Positions 56,260-64,000 of a DNA stretch of 64,000 nucleotides are shown here, in pieces. Source of the stretch: Cryobacterium melibiosiphilum (GTDB lineage Bacteria; Actinomycetota; Actinomycetes; Actinomycetales; Microbacteriaceae). The translations under genes and the position numbers were made by a program. The notes beneath the pieces are model-generated. The model worked only from the letters and a program-made list of their open reading frames with translations. It was not told the DNA's origin and searched no databases. Numbering within the stretch: the first letter of the stretch is position 1; each line of letters opens with the position of its first letter. Where the stretch lies: the NCBI RefSeq assembly GCF_003602235.1, contig NZ_QZVS01000091.1:51005-115004 (forward strand), given 5' to 3'.

Positions 56260-56802
56260 ATGCCCGTTCGCCGCGACCTTGCCGAACTTCTTGCAGAGCA
56301 CGTGGACTGGCTGCGGTCATCGGCTGCACGGTTTGATGCGGGCACCACGTTAGAGTCAAAGCGCATCGCCACGTCGATTCGCTCTCTCGTGCACACCACG
56401 GACTCGTCGACGTCGTTGCTCACGCAGATGAAGCTGCGGGATTCGATGGTCTGGCGCTCCGCCGTTGACATGGTCCCCTCCAACGGCGAGACTCACGCGG
56501 ACGCCCTCTGGGTCTCAGTCCCGAGCGTGTCGGGCTTCCAGCCCATCAAGGGAATGCCTGAACACCTGACAAACCTCAGCCGGCACTACTTTGTTTGGCA
56601 CGCGGCCAACGTGGGTGGCGGAGCCCACGTCGATCCCCGGCTTCCCGATCATTACGAGAGCCTGAGCCGCAAGGGCGGGCTGAAGCCCCTCCGAATCAAC
56701 AGCGCGGGCAACTCGTACCCTGACTGGTCTGATCCGACCCCGAGTGCCCTGAGAACCATGTGCACCGAGATCGTGATTTCCTTTGAGGAAGCGAATTGGT
56801 AA
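56260..56802 (+). CDS. Hypothetical protein, 180 residues
   Basis: ATG start. I do not recognise a family. The first 60 residues look helical (DLAELLAEHVDWLRSSAARF). The rest is mixed, with RHYFVWHAANVGGGAHVDPR and HYESLSRKGG. No signal peptide or membrane helix. Lower third-position GC bias than the core genes fits horizontally acquired DNA. It is followed by another unrecognised gene 41 bases later on the same strand. Confidence 0.6.
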   Translation: MPVRRDLAELLAEHVDWLRSSAARFDAGTTLESKRIATSIRSLVHTTDSSTSLLTQMKLRDSMVWRSAVDMVPSNGETHADALWVSVPSVSGFQPIKGMPEHLTNLSRHYFVWHAANVGGGAHVDPRLPDHYESLSRKGGLKPLRINSAGNSYPDWSDPTPSALRTMCTEIVISFEEANW

Positions 56803-56843
56803 TTCTCGCTGCGCGTGAACCGGGGCGAGGCTCGTGCCGGTAG

Positions 56844-57404
56844 GTGACTGCGAGAGCCTTCGCGCTGGCGGCTTCAGCAGATGGCATCGTGTTGGCTCGC
56901 GCCCGAGTCCCGTGGTTGAACCAGCGCGGTCACCTTGGGCTCCCAGATTCAGCATCACAGGTGCGCGAGGTTCTCGACACGATCTTTTGCGCGCTGGGTG
57001 GGCGCCACGGGGAACAGAGCGCGAAACGACTCACTTCGCTTCCTGGCGATTTCGTGCATGTCGGGAGCGGTACGTTCATCGAAGTCGACGAATCTCAGCA
57101 TTTCACGAGTTTTCGGCTGCTCACCCTCGACCGTTACCCGGTGGACGCGCACCTGGGCTTTGATATCGACGCCTATCGCTCGCTTTGCCATGCGTGGGAG
57201 GAACGCTCAGACAAGTACAGGAAGAGTAAGGCTGCGATCGGTTTCGGCGCCGGAGGGAGACAACGTCAGCGCGCCTACCATGACGCTCTCCGCGATTTGG
57301 TGGCGCCCGCAATGGGGCACCCGCCAGTCATTCGAGCCGCTGCGCCGGACCGAGACGGGGTCGCCGCGTACAAGCGGGTACGGGACAGGCTGCACAAGAT
57401 GTAG
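56844..57404 (+). CDS. Hypothetical protein, 186 residues
   Basis: GTG start at 56844. No family recognised. GSGTFIEVDESQHFTSFRLL near residue 75 has spaced Glu/Asp residues and could be part of a PD-(D/E)xK-like nuclease core; this is weak. GFGAGGRQRQRAYHDALRDL near residue 145 is strongly basic. The pair with the 180-residue gene may form a small accessory module of the island. Confidence 0.6.
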   Translation: MTARAFALAASADGIVLARARVPWLNQRGHLGLPDSASQVREVLDTIFCALGGRHGEQSAKRLTSLPGDFVHVGSGTFIEVDESQHFTSFRLLTLDRYPVDAHLGFDIDAYRSLCHAWEERSDKYRKSKAAIGFGAGGRQRQRAYHDALRDLVAPAMGHPPVIRAAAPDRDGVAAYKRVRDRLHKM

Positions 57405-57520
57405 CGGGTCCACACCAGCCGCCGACCCGGGAGCGGCTGGAGCATGGCCAAAGCTCGCCGGGCCCGCGCTTAGCGCTTCGGTCTCGGCGGATCAGGGCTT
57501 CGAGGCCGGGGCGGATCCGC

Positions 57521-57829
57521 CTATCGAGCTGGTGTCAGCGTGATCTTCTGGCCGAGGGCAGCCGCCAGGCGGTTGAGCGTGTCTGCGGTCGGGTTGCCGA
57601 TGCCGCGTTCGATTCGGCTGATTTCTGCCTGCTGAATCCCGGTGACCTTGGACAGGGATGGTTGGGTCAGGTCACGTGCCTTGCGAGCGGCGGCGAGCAG
57701 CGCTCCCAGCTCAACGCGACTCGCGAGCTCGGCGTCAAAGGACGTGCGGGCCGCCTCGTAAACGGTTCGTGCGTCCTCCGACCAGTCCGCTTTGGCCTGG
57801 GTGGCTAGGTCTGCAAAGTTCTTCGACAC
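57521..57829 (-). CDS. XRE-family antitoxin (HigA-like)
   Basis: 102 residues from a GTG at 57829, with GGAGG upstream. The C-terminal HTH spans about 48-95 (LGALLAAARKARDLTQPSLS, IQQAEISRIERGIGNPTADT). The N-terminal half is helical and typical of HigA-type antitoxins encoded downstream of RelE/HigB toxins. It follows the toxin frame on the same strand by 42 bases. Intact, whereas the toxin is frameshifted. Confidence 0.85.
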   Translation of the reverse strand: MSKNFADLATQAKADWSEDARTVYEAARTSFDAELASRVELGALLAAARKARDLTQPSLSKVTGIQQAEISRIERGIGNPTADTLNRLAAALGQKITLTPAR

Positions 57830-57871
57830 GGGTGCCTCCGGCCTCAATTATGTGCGTTAACACATAGCCCG

Positions 57872-58301
57872 TCAAGTCTTTCTATCGCGCTCGCGATGCG
57901 TACGTTTCCATTGTTCGTGGATCTTGCGGGCCCTCGTGATCTCGCGCTGCTGGCGCTTTTCGGAGGGATCATTCTTCTTGTCGTACCCGCTGTAGAGCAG
58001 CACGATCTTGTCGCCGTAGAAGGTGCAGAAGACGCGAATGAGCACGTTCCGGTCTACGTCGACCAGCTCGGCCGGCAACTCGACGTTCGCCTGAGAGAGG
58101 ATTGCCTGCAGGGATTTGCGGACGCGAAACTCGTAGCCCACCGGACAACGGCTTGCCCCACCCGCCCCGACAGATGTCGATGCCGTGCACGGCAAGGACC
58201 CGTTCGATCGCCGCCGCCAGGACGGCCTGTTCATACTCACCGAGGGACGAGAAGAACCGGGCGAACGCGTCGCCTTCATACTCGATCGCCCACGTTGGCA
58301 T
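57872..58301 (-). pseudogene. RelE/HigB-type toxin, frameshifted
   Basis: The first frame, from the ATG at 58301, gives MPTWAIEYEGDAFARFFSSL to WGKPLSGG. The second frame continues with YEFRVRKSLQAILSQ, VLIRVFCTFYGDKIVLLYSG and ends at 57872. The two halves join at about 58130-58140, where a loss of two bases (or gain of one) would explain the break between KPLSGG and YEFRVR. Together they match a HigB/RelE-like mRNA interferase of about 140 residues. Programmed frameshifting is possible but less likely. Confidence 0.75.
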
Positions 58302-58379
58302 TGATGAGGCCTCCTGCTCGCGATGGGCCCAGCGTAGTGGGCGCTTGTCGGCGCCGAACGATAGAACGGTTGCTGCCGA

Positions 58380-58952
58380 TCAAGCAGAGTCGTTACGGGC
58401 GTAGAACAAGGACTCGGCATCTCGGCGTCGGGCGACGTCGTCGATGACGAACTGCACGAAGTCCTCGTCGCGGTTGCCGATGGCCAGATCTTCGACGGCA
58501 TCGGCAGGCGCTTCCCCCGGCCACGACGTCTGCCGCGTCGCCCGGTCGCGCTCGAGGCGGGTGCCTGAGGTCGCGACCCAGTCGTGGAGGCGTTGGCGGG
58601 CATCCGCGAAGTCTCGGTGCCAGCCGAACGGTGCCGAGCCGTGTTGGTCGGGGTCGTAGGCGCAGAGCCAGTGCAGGTGCAGCGCTGACAGCTCCCAGAC
58701 CAGCTCGGGGTGGCGGTGCCAGAACGGCGGCACGACGGATTCCGGCAGCCCGTACGTGCGCCGCAGCCAGTTCACCCAGCGGTTGAGTTCGATCCACTCG
58801 GCCTCGGCGTCATCGGCGCTGAGCAGGTTCCAATTGATCGGATGCGGCGGCTCGTTTGCGAGCGGACTGTCGAGCTCGTCCATAGAGCTCGCGCGGAACT
58901 GGTTCTCGTGGTCGCCGTGGGCCCATTCGACCAGGGATTCTGACATCGCCAC
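58380..58952 (-). CDS. Accessory-element protein of unknown function
   Basis: 190 residues, GTG at 58952 or ATG at 58946. Trp-rich, acidic protein with WVNWLRRTYGLPESVVPPFW, HRHPELVWELSALHLHWLCA and GWHRDFADARQRLHDWV. I recall similar proteins next to SSB-like genes in actinobacterial conjugative elements, some reminiscent of DUF4913; not certain. It starts 2 bases after the SSB-like stop, so the two are cotranscribed. Confidence 0.65.
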   Translation of the reverse strand: MAMSESLVEWAHGDHENQFRASSMDELDSPLANEPPHPINWNLLSADDAEAEWIELNRWVNWLRRTYGLPESVVPPFWHRHPELVWELSALHLHWLCAYDPDQHGSAPFGWHRDFADARQRLHDWVATSGTRLERDRATRQTSWPGEAPADAVEDLAIGNRDEDFVQFVIDDVARRRDAESLFYARNDSA

Positions 58953-58954
58953 GC

Positions 58955-59395
58955 TCAGTTCGCTGCGGCGCCGGCGGTGGACGACGCTAGCTCGTGCGAG
59001 ATGACCTCTTGAAAGGCGGGCGCATCCGCGGCTGCACGGTGGGCGCGATCGACTTCGTAGTTCGTTCGGGCGACGTCGTGGCCGATTTTCTTGGCTACGA
59101 ACTCCTCGCGCTGCATGACGGTGCCCTCGTGCTCGACCTGAAAGGAACGAACGTAGCGTTCGGCGACGAAGCTGTCGCCCTTAGCGAACCGGGTGAGCGC
59201 CCGATCGGCGGTGGCGCGGTAAGCGACGAGGTCGTGGAAGGTCGGCGCGAGCACCGTGAACCGGCCGTCGTCTTCGCGGCGGAAGTGCGGCTGCCCGATG
59301 CGCGCATAAAAGCGGGTCTCGCCGTGCTCGGTGATGGACTGCTGCGGCTCCGATGCAATGAAGCCGGACAGGGACTGCTGGGTGTGAAGTGTCAT
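58955..59395 (-). CDS. SSB-like OB-fold protein of actinobacterial conjugative elements
   Basis: 146 residues, AGGAGG before the ATG. The OB-fold start LSGFIASEPQQSITEHGETR, then FYARIGQPHFRREDDGRFTV, a FHDLVAYRATADRALTRF segment, GDSFVAERYVRSFQVEHEGT and EEFVAKKIGHD resemble mobile-element single-stranded DNA-binding proteins rather than chromosomal Ssb. It lacks the acidic tail DDDIPF. It is the first gene of the minus-strand run toward the HigBA pair. Confidence 0.75.
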   Translation of the reverse strand: MTLHTQQSLSGFIASEPQQSITEHGETRFYARIGQPHFRREDDGRFTVLAPTFHDLVAYRATADRALTRFAKGDSFVAERYVRSFQVEHEGTVMQREEFVAKKIGHDVARTNYEVDRAHRAAADAPAFQEVISHELASSTAGAAAN

Positions 59396-59485
59396 GGGAC
59401 TGGGCCTCCTGAGATATGTGTATGGTCGGACCGTTGTGAACCGTGCCTACTTGGAGGTGCGCTGTGCGTTCCGTGCGGGAACACG

Positions 59486-59529
59486 TGGAAATTCATTCCA
59501 AAAATGAAAATAACTGGAAACTTCATCCA
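59486..59529 (+). promoter_or_regulatory. Two operator candidates upstream of the RpiR gene
   Basis: TGGAAATTCATTCCA (59486-59500; inverted TGGAA / TTCCA) and TGGAAACTTCATCCA (59515-59529) are 29 bases apart in the same orientation. They lie 55-100 bases before the regulator start. RpiR-family proteins typically bind AT-rich dyads and control their own operon, so these are good candidates for the island regulator's sites. Confidence 0.5.
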
Positions 59530-59582
59530 CCGTTCGAGTGGCCGTCACGGATCGTTCACACGGGATTCCTAGCGTGATCATC

Positions 59583-60461
59583 ATGAAGAAACAGTTTGAG
59601 AGCGTCTCGCGGCTGTGGCGTGCTGATGAGCAGCCCATCCTCGAGCAGATCCGTCTGGACTCGGCATCGTTCTCGCCGTCGGAGGCGCAGATCGCGCGAG
59701 CGGTACGCGCCGACCCGCGAGCGGTAATGATGTATTCGGTGACCGAGCTTGCACAACTCTCGAACACCTCGGTCGGCTCGGTGGTGCGCTTCTGTCAGCG
59801 TTTTGGGCTGCACGGATTTCAGGAGTTCAAGCTCCTGCTTTCCCGGGAGACAGCCGTGCCCCAGAGCCAGGACGTGGAACTCAGCGATGATCCGTTGACT
59901 GCGACCGTGCTCAGAACTCTGCGAGAGAGTAGCGCAGCGCTTGAGGCCACAGCGGCCCACCTCGACCCGGCTGCGATCGCTGCGATCGTCGACGCGCTGA
60001 TGAATGCCCGCCGCGTGCGTTTCGCCGCCGTCGGCACGTCGGCCCCTCTCGCTCTCGACGCGGCTTACCGGTTCACGACACTCGGACTTGATGCCGCATT
60101 TACCCCTGATTTCATCGCCCAGGAGGTGATTGCACGCGGTCTCGATAACCGCGATGTCTGCTTCGTCATCAGCCACACCGGATCGACGACGTCGACGCTG
60201 GACGTCGCCCGCGCGGCTGCTCAGTCACAGGCTGTCGTCGTCGGCATCACCAGCTTTCTGAGTTCGCCGTTGACCGAGATTGCCGACGCTCTCCTCGTTG
60301 CGGGGAGCTCCGAGACACGCTACCGAGTCGAGGCGATGACCAGCCGAATCGTTCACCTATCGCTGATCGACGCCATCTACAGCGTGCTCGCCATGCGGCT
60401 TGACGGAGCGGCCGAGGCGCGCGCGGCATCCGAAGCACTCGTCAACTCTCACCGCATCTAA
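59583..60461 (+). CDS. MurR/RpiR family transcriptional regulator
   Basis: 292 residues from the ATG at 59583 (GTG at 59574 possible). The N-terminal HTH (FSPSEAQIARAVRADPRAVM, MYSVTELAQLSNTSVGSVVR) is followed by a SIS sugar-phosphate-binding domain from about 110 (ARRVRFAAVGTSAPLALDAA, VCFVISHTGSTTSTLDVARA). It probably senses a phosphorylated sugar and regulates the downstream phosphoesterase-ABC operon, whose first gene begins 25 bases after its stop. Confidence 0.93.
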   Translation: MKKQFESVSRLWRADEQPILEQIRLDSASFSPSEAQIARAVRADPRAVMMYSVTELAQLSNTSVGSVVRFCQRFGLHGFQEFKLLLSRETAVPQSQDVELSDDPLTATVLRTLRESSAALEATAAHLDPAAIAAIVDALMNARRVRFAAVGTSAPLALDAAYRFTTLGLDAAFTPDFIAQEVIARGLDNRDVCFVISHTGSTTSTLDVARAAAQSQAVVVGITSFLSSPLTEIADALLVAGSSETRYRVEAMTSRIVHLSLIDAIYSVLAMRLDGAAEARAASEALVNSHRI

Positions 60462-60485
60462 CAGCTGAGAACCAGAGAGGAACAC

Positions 60486-62603
60486 ATGCACGGCACTGTA
60501 CTCAATGAGGCCGGCTTACCCCTGCCAGGAATCGTCGTCAGCGACGGCCTGCAGGTCACGCGCACCGATGACGACGGGAATTTTCAAATTGACGAACCTC
60601 GAGGTTTCGTCTTCGTCACCCGGCCGGCTGGCTGGCGAACCGACCGATGGTACGTCGACGCAACGGAGGCCGACCCGGTTTTCACCCTCACTGCGGATCG
60701 CATTCAAATGCCCTTCCGTTTCGCTCACCTGACTGACACCCACCTCGGCTCGGGGGCTGGCTATCCGCAGCCGGTTGAAATCGGCACCGGTGAACGTCTT
60801 TCGCAGGTATTCCGTGACATTGCCTCGGCACATCCGAAACTTGCGGCCTTTGTCGTCACGGGAGACCTGACCGACCGTGGACTACCCGAACAATTTGCCG
60901 ACTTTGTCGCCGCGACAACGGCAACCGAACTGACGGTTCACTCGATTCCCGGCAACCACGACCATCTCGTGCCCGAGCCGACCGACCTGATCAGCCGCAA
61001 CGGCTACGCCATCCATTCCGGTGAACCTCGCCACTATGAAAGCTTTCTTGGGCCCCGCTGGTACTCGTTCGATCTGCCCGGATTACATGTCGTCGCCATG
61101 GACTGGTTCACCCACGAGCTCGGCCTGGACCACGAGACACAGAACGTCTGGCTGCGCGCAGACCTTGATGCCATTGACCCCGGGATGCCGTGGATCATGC
61201 TCTGTCATGACCAGCCGTGGCGTTCGATTCTTGACGGGTTGCCCCGAGCCCCGATTGCGACCTTCTCCGGCCATCGACACACGTCCCGAGTCGTGTCGAC
61301 CGGCGCCACGCTGCACGTGAACACCCCGCCGGCCATGTTCGGCGGCGTGGACAATTCACCGGCGACATATCGCATTGTTGAGTGGGACGGCGAACGAATC
61401 ACCATCGACTCCCAACGGACTTATCCGCCACGATCCGACGTGCGTTCCCTCCGGGCGAATACCGTACAGTCGCGGTGGTCGAGAACAACACCTGCTATTG
61501 GGCAGCGAACGCCGTTCATCATTACCGGCGGGCGGGTTGTCGTGCCGGTTGCGGTGGACGATGAGGCCCGTGGCTCCCTGGCAGCCTACGACGCCGGCTC
61601 GGGAGAACCACTGTGGCAGGCCGGCCTCGATTCTCCGCTGCGTAGCGCGCCCGTTACGGCCGGCACCACGGCGATCATCAGCTCTGCGGTATCGGGGACC
61701 ACCTGGGCGCACGATCCGGCCACGGGCGAGACGCTGTGGCGGCGACCGACGTCGGACCCGTTGCGGCGGTTCGGATTCTACGCCCCGACGCTTGTTGACG
61801 GGCTTGTACTCATCGGCGACCAAGCCGCCCTCCGTGCTCTCGATCAGCGCACCGGTGAGACCGTGTGGGAACGGTCAGACATTGCGCCGTATCAAATCTT
61901 CGTTACCCTCAGCGCGCCGGTTGTCGACCGGTCTGGAATGGCCGGCAGCACACCAACGGTCTTCTGGGCAGGATTTCCCGAGCCGCGCACTCCGATTCGA
62001 CTCGACCCGAAGACAGGCGAAACGGTCCTGAGCCCTGGCATTGAGTCAGCCGACGATCTGTTCCGGGTCTTGGCGAGCGGTGCAGGCTTGCCGATCCGCA
62101 CTCCCGTTGTCGATCCTGCGTCTGGCGACTTGATAGCCACCGGTGTGACGAGCGTTTTCCGGCGCTCGGCCACCGACTCCGAGATGCGCTGGTCGTACCC
62201 GACCTCGGTACCGTGGAACCCCGTCAGCGTCGATCTGTCTAGCCACGGCGCCCTGGTTGTCGATGTCGGGGGCGCGGTGGCGCTGCTCGACCTCGAAACC
62301 GGCGACCAACTGTGGCGTACTGAGGTCGGCGCCGTCTCCGACGAGTGCTTCCTGACCTACCGACGCAGCCCGCATCCGCTCTTCGCTGCCGCGACCATCG
62401 TGGGTGACCGAGTGTTGATTCCGGCCCTCGACGGTGACATTGTCACTCTGGACGCACTCTCGGGTGCCGTACTTGGTCGATTCGCCACCGAAATCCCCGT
62501 CCTCGCTCCGTTGGTGGTGCATGACGATACGGCCGTGGCACTGCATCGGGATGGGCGGCTGGTCGCCTATCCGCTTGCCGCATTCGGGGGATCGCTGTCG
62601 TGA
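60486..62603 (+). CDS. Calcineurin-like phosphoesterase fused to a PQQ-type beta-propeller
   Basis: 705 residues. The N-terminal 75 residues form a beta-sandwich like carboxypeptidase-regulatory/calcineurin-N domains (TVLNEAGLPLPGIVVSDGLQ). The metallophosphoesterase core is complete: FAHLTDTHLG, VVTGDLTDRG, SIPGNHDH, LCHDQPW and FSGHRHTS. From about 340 the protein is a PQQ-like propeller (LAAYDAGSGEPLW, WAHDPATGETLWRR, LRALDQRTGETVWE, VTLDALSGAVLG). No signal peptide is visible, although most such propellers are secreted. It is cotranscribed with sugar permeases (GTGA overlap), suggesting a phosphorylated carbohydrate or teichoic-type substrate. Confidence 0.88.
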   Translation: MHGTVLNEAGLPLPGIVVSDGLQVTRTDDDGNFQIDEPRGFVFVTRPAGWRTDRWYVDATEADPVFTLTADRIQMPFRFAHLTDTHLGSGAGYPQPVEIGTGERLSQVFRDIASAHPKLAAFVVTGDLTDRGLPEQFADFVAATTATELTVHSIPGNHDHLVPEPTDLISRNGYAIHSGEPRHYESFLGPRWYSFDLPGLHVVAMDWFTHELGLDHETQNVWLRADLDAIDPGMPWIMLCHDQPWRSILDGLPRAPIATFSGHRHTSRVVSTGATLHVNTPPAMFGGVDNSPATYRIVEWDGERITIDSQRTYPPRSDVRSLRANTVQSRWSRTTPAIGQRTPFIITGGRVVVPVAVDDEARGSLAAYDAGSGEPLWQAGLDSPLRSAPVTAGTTAIISSAVSGTTWAHDPATGETLWRRPTSDPLRRFGFYAPTLVDGLVLIGDQAALRALDQRTGETVWERSDIAPYQIFVTLSAPVVDRSGMAGSTPTVFWAGFPEPRTPIRLDPKTGETVLSPGIESADDLFRVLASGAGLPIRTPVVDPASGDLIATGVTSVFRRSATDSEMRWSYPTSVPWNPVSVDLSSHGALVVDVGGAVALLDLETGDQLWRTEVGAVSDECFLTYRRSPHPLFAAATIVGDRVLIPALDGDIVTLDALSGAVLGRFATEIPVLAPLVVHDDTAVALHRDGRLVAYPLAAFGGSLS

Positions 62604-63469
62604 AGGGGATGCGAATCGGCGGCTGGGCGCTCGCTCTGCCTGCGATGATCCTCATCGGTGTCTTTCTCTTGCTGCCGGGCCTGCTCGCGCTCGTGGGAAG
62701 CCTGTTTCGGATCGATCTCGGTGACCAGACAGTGTGGCGCTGGGCTGGACTGGAGAACTACAGCGGGCTCTTCTCTGACCCCGCGGTCATGCAGGCCATC
62801 GGCAATACCGTGCTGTACGCAGCGATGACGATCATTCCAAGTCTCGTGTTGGGCTTGGGCTTAGCGCTGCTGGTGTCTAATTTTCGGCGGGCCAGGCCAG
62901 TACTACAGGTACTCCTGTTCTTGCCCTTCGCCACGAATATGGTGGCGATGGCAGTGGTCTTTCGCTGGATCTTCGCCAATCACGGCGGCTTCGTGAACGA
63001 AACACTCGCGCTCGTCGGCTTCGCCCCGATCAACTTCCTCGGTGATTCCCAGTACGCGTTGATCACCGTGGCACTCATCGGCATCTGGCGGCTCACCTCG
63101 TTTGTCATGATCTTTTACCTGGCGGGCCTGACGAGCATCCCTACGGCCTTGTACGAGGCCGCCGCCGCCGATGGGCTCGGCCCCTGGGTGACGTTTCGGC
63201 GTGTGACACTTCCGCTTCTTCGACCGACGACAGTGTTTGCGACCGTCATGGCCGTGCTCCAGTCAGTCCAGGTCTTTGACACCATCGACGTACTCACCGG
63301 CGGCGGCCCACTCGGGGCGACAGAAACCATCCTGACTATGACCTGGCGGCTTGGCTTCGTCTACTTTGACCTCGGTCAAGCGGCAGCCCTGTCGACGCTG
63401 CTGCTGGTCGTCCTCGTGCTCATCGGCGTCCTGCGCCGCAGGGCCTTCCTCGAAGACAAGGAGCACTAA
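62600..63469 (+). CDS. ABC sugar transporter permease (MalF/UgpA type)
   Basis: 289 residues with six helices. Cytoplasmic EAA motif YEAAAADGLGPWVTFRRVTL, where the ATPase docks, and FLPFATNMVAMAVVFRWIF. The GTG overlaps the phosphoesterase stop. Binding-protein and ATPase genes are not in the window; they may lie beyond 64000. Confidence 0.93.
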   Translation: MKGMRIGGWALALPAMILIGVFLLLPGLLALVGSLFRIDLGDQTVWRWAGLENYSGLFSDPAVMQAIGNTVLYAAMTIIPSLVLGLGLALLVSNFRRARPVLQVLLFLPFATNMVAMAVVFRWIFANHGGFVNETLALVGFAPINFLGDSQYALITVALIGIWRLTSFVMIFYLAGLTSIPTALYEAAAADGLGPWVTFRRVTLPLLRPTTVFATVMAVLQSVQVFDTIDVLTGGGPLGATETILTMTWRLGFVYFDLGQAAALSTLLLVVLVLIGVLRRRAFLEDKEH

Positions 63470-64000
63470 TGGGCGCCACACGCCGCTCAGGCCGACTGGT
63501 CGGCCGGAGCTTTCAGATTCTGGCTGTCGGAGTATTCGCTTTCATCTCGGTATTTCCGGTCATCTGGATGCTGCGGATGGCCGTGTCTCCGGCCGACGAG
63601 GCCGTGCTCGATGGATTGCAGCTGTTGCCCGGATCCTTCGACCTCGGCAACTTCACCCGCGCGTGGGAGGAGGCAAACCTCGGACAAGCCATGTTGGTTG
63701 GGACGCTTGTCACGCTGGGAATCCTGGCCGCGCAGCTCGTGACGGTGATACCTGCGGCCTACGCGTTCGCCAAGTTGCGCTTCCGCGGCCGGGATGCTGC
63801 CTTCGCGGTCGTGCTCGCCTGCCTCCTGATTCCCACGCAGGCGATAGCGCTTCCGCTCTACCTCGGTATCGGCTCGGTCGGGCTCGCGAACACGTTCGCT
63901 GCGCTCGTCCTGCCCTTCACAACCAGCGCCATCGGAATCTTTATGGTGCGCCAGCACATGGTGACGATACCCGACGCGCTCCTTGAAGCCGCGAAGGCCG
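63469..64000 (+). CDS. ABC sugar transporter permease (MalG/UgpE type), partial
   Basis: ATG overlaps the previous stop (TAATG). About 177 residues are visible before the window ends: MGATRRSGRLVGRSFQILAV, a helix with FPVIWMLRMAVSP, the periplasmic LPGSFDLGNFTRAWEEANLG and the start of the EAA loop (TIPDALLEAAKA). It is the inner-membrane partner of the permease before it. Confidence 0.93.
   Translation, partial: MGATRRSGRLVGRSFQILAVGVFAFISVFPVIWMLRMAVSPADEAVLDGLQLLPGSFDLGNFTRAWEEANLGQAMLVGTLVTLGILAAQLVTVIPAAYAFAKLRFRGRDAAFAVVLACLLIPTQAIALPLYLGIGSVGLANTFAALVLPFTTSAIGIFMVRQHMVTIPDALLEAAKA

Noticed and set aside
55239-64000. A downstream copy of the tRNA-Met 3' end as an attR site
   Set aside because: I searched for the terminal TTCAAGTCCCGGTCGCCC segment to the window end and saw no second copy; the boundary may be lost or outside.

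Overview
The window is a high-GC, gene-dense actinobacterial chromosome segment with many GTG and TTG starts and ATGA/GTGA gene overlaps. The gene content (hrcA-dnaJ-rsmE-HIT-phoH-ybeY-CNNM-era, recO-uppS-dusB-dgt-dnaG, DUF3097 and paired DUF4870 proteins) and the very frequent oligomer GCGGATGCC / GGCATCCGC suggest the family Microbacteriaceae (Micrococcales). The genus cannot be fixed from the sequence alone.

Layout. 0.1-4.3 kb (minus): a 5-oxoprolinase-type cluster (PxpA, a PxpB-PxpC fusion and a biotin carboxylase/BCCP protein) behind a palindromic operator. 4.3-9.7 kb: metabolic and housekeeping genes (VOC, histidine phosphatase, sirtuin, TrmH methylase, D,D-carboxypeptidase, SGNH hydrolase). 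9.8-20.1 kb: a helicase, a trans-sulfuration enzyme with a divergent Lrp regulator, a TMEM175-like channel, a cold shock protein, DUF3097, SRAP, a J-domain/NERD-like fusion and a HAD phosphatase. 20.2-34.2 kb: a mostly forward block with lepA, hemW, CIRCE-controlled hrcA-dnaJ, then rsmE, HIT, phoH, ybeY, CNNM and era. 34.2-38.3 kb: repeats, a secreted protein/lipoprotein pair, and leuA preceded by an unlisted leucine-rich leader peptide with attenuator-like structure. 38.3-46.2 kb: recO-uppS and dusB-dgt-dnaG. 46.2-55.3 kb: an apparently incomplete peptide ABC locus, tRNA-Asn, a kinase-like protein without its phospho-acceptor histidine, azlCD, def, a NIPA-like transporter, a GT4 glycosyltransferase and tRNA-Met.

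From 55.3 kb the character changes. The stretch next to tRNA-Met, up to about 59.4 kb, is an accessory island or decayed integrative element. It holds an excisionase-like HTH gene, a truncated polysaccharide-lyase pseudogene, two unrecognised genes, a HigBA-type pair whose toxin is frameshifted, and an SSB-like gene of the type found in actinobacterial conjugative elements. From 59.5 kb to the window end there is a carbohydrate-type operon: an RpiR regulator, an unusual cytoplasmic calcineurin-phosphoesterase/beta-propeller fusion and two ABC sugar permeases, the last cut by the window edge.

The most notable non-gene signals are four. (1) The heptamer GGGGGAG occurs at least 22 times on the + strand and I found no copy on the other strand, whatever the gene direction; it is absent after 54.8 kb. 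(2) The leuA leader appears to use leucine codons that are complementary to the leuA ribosome-binding site. (3) Two intergenic copies of one large palindrome are present, one at what looks like a deletion scar in an ABC transporter operon. (4) Behind era lies a tandem array of about 135 bp units with nested palindromes.
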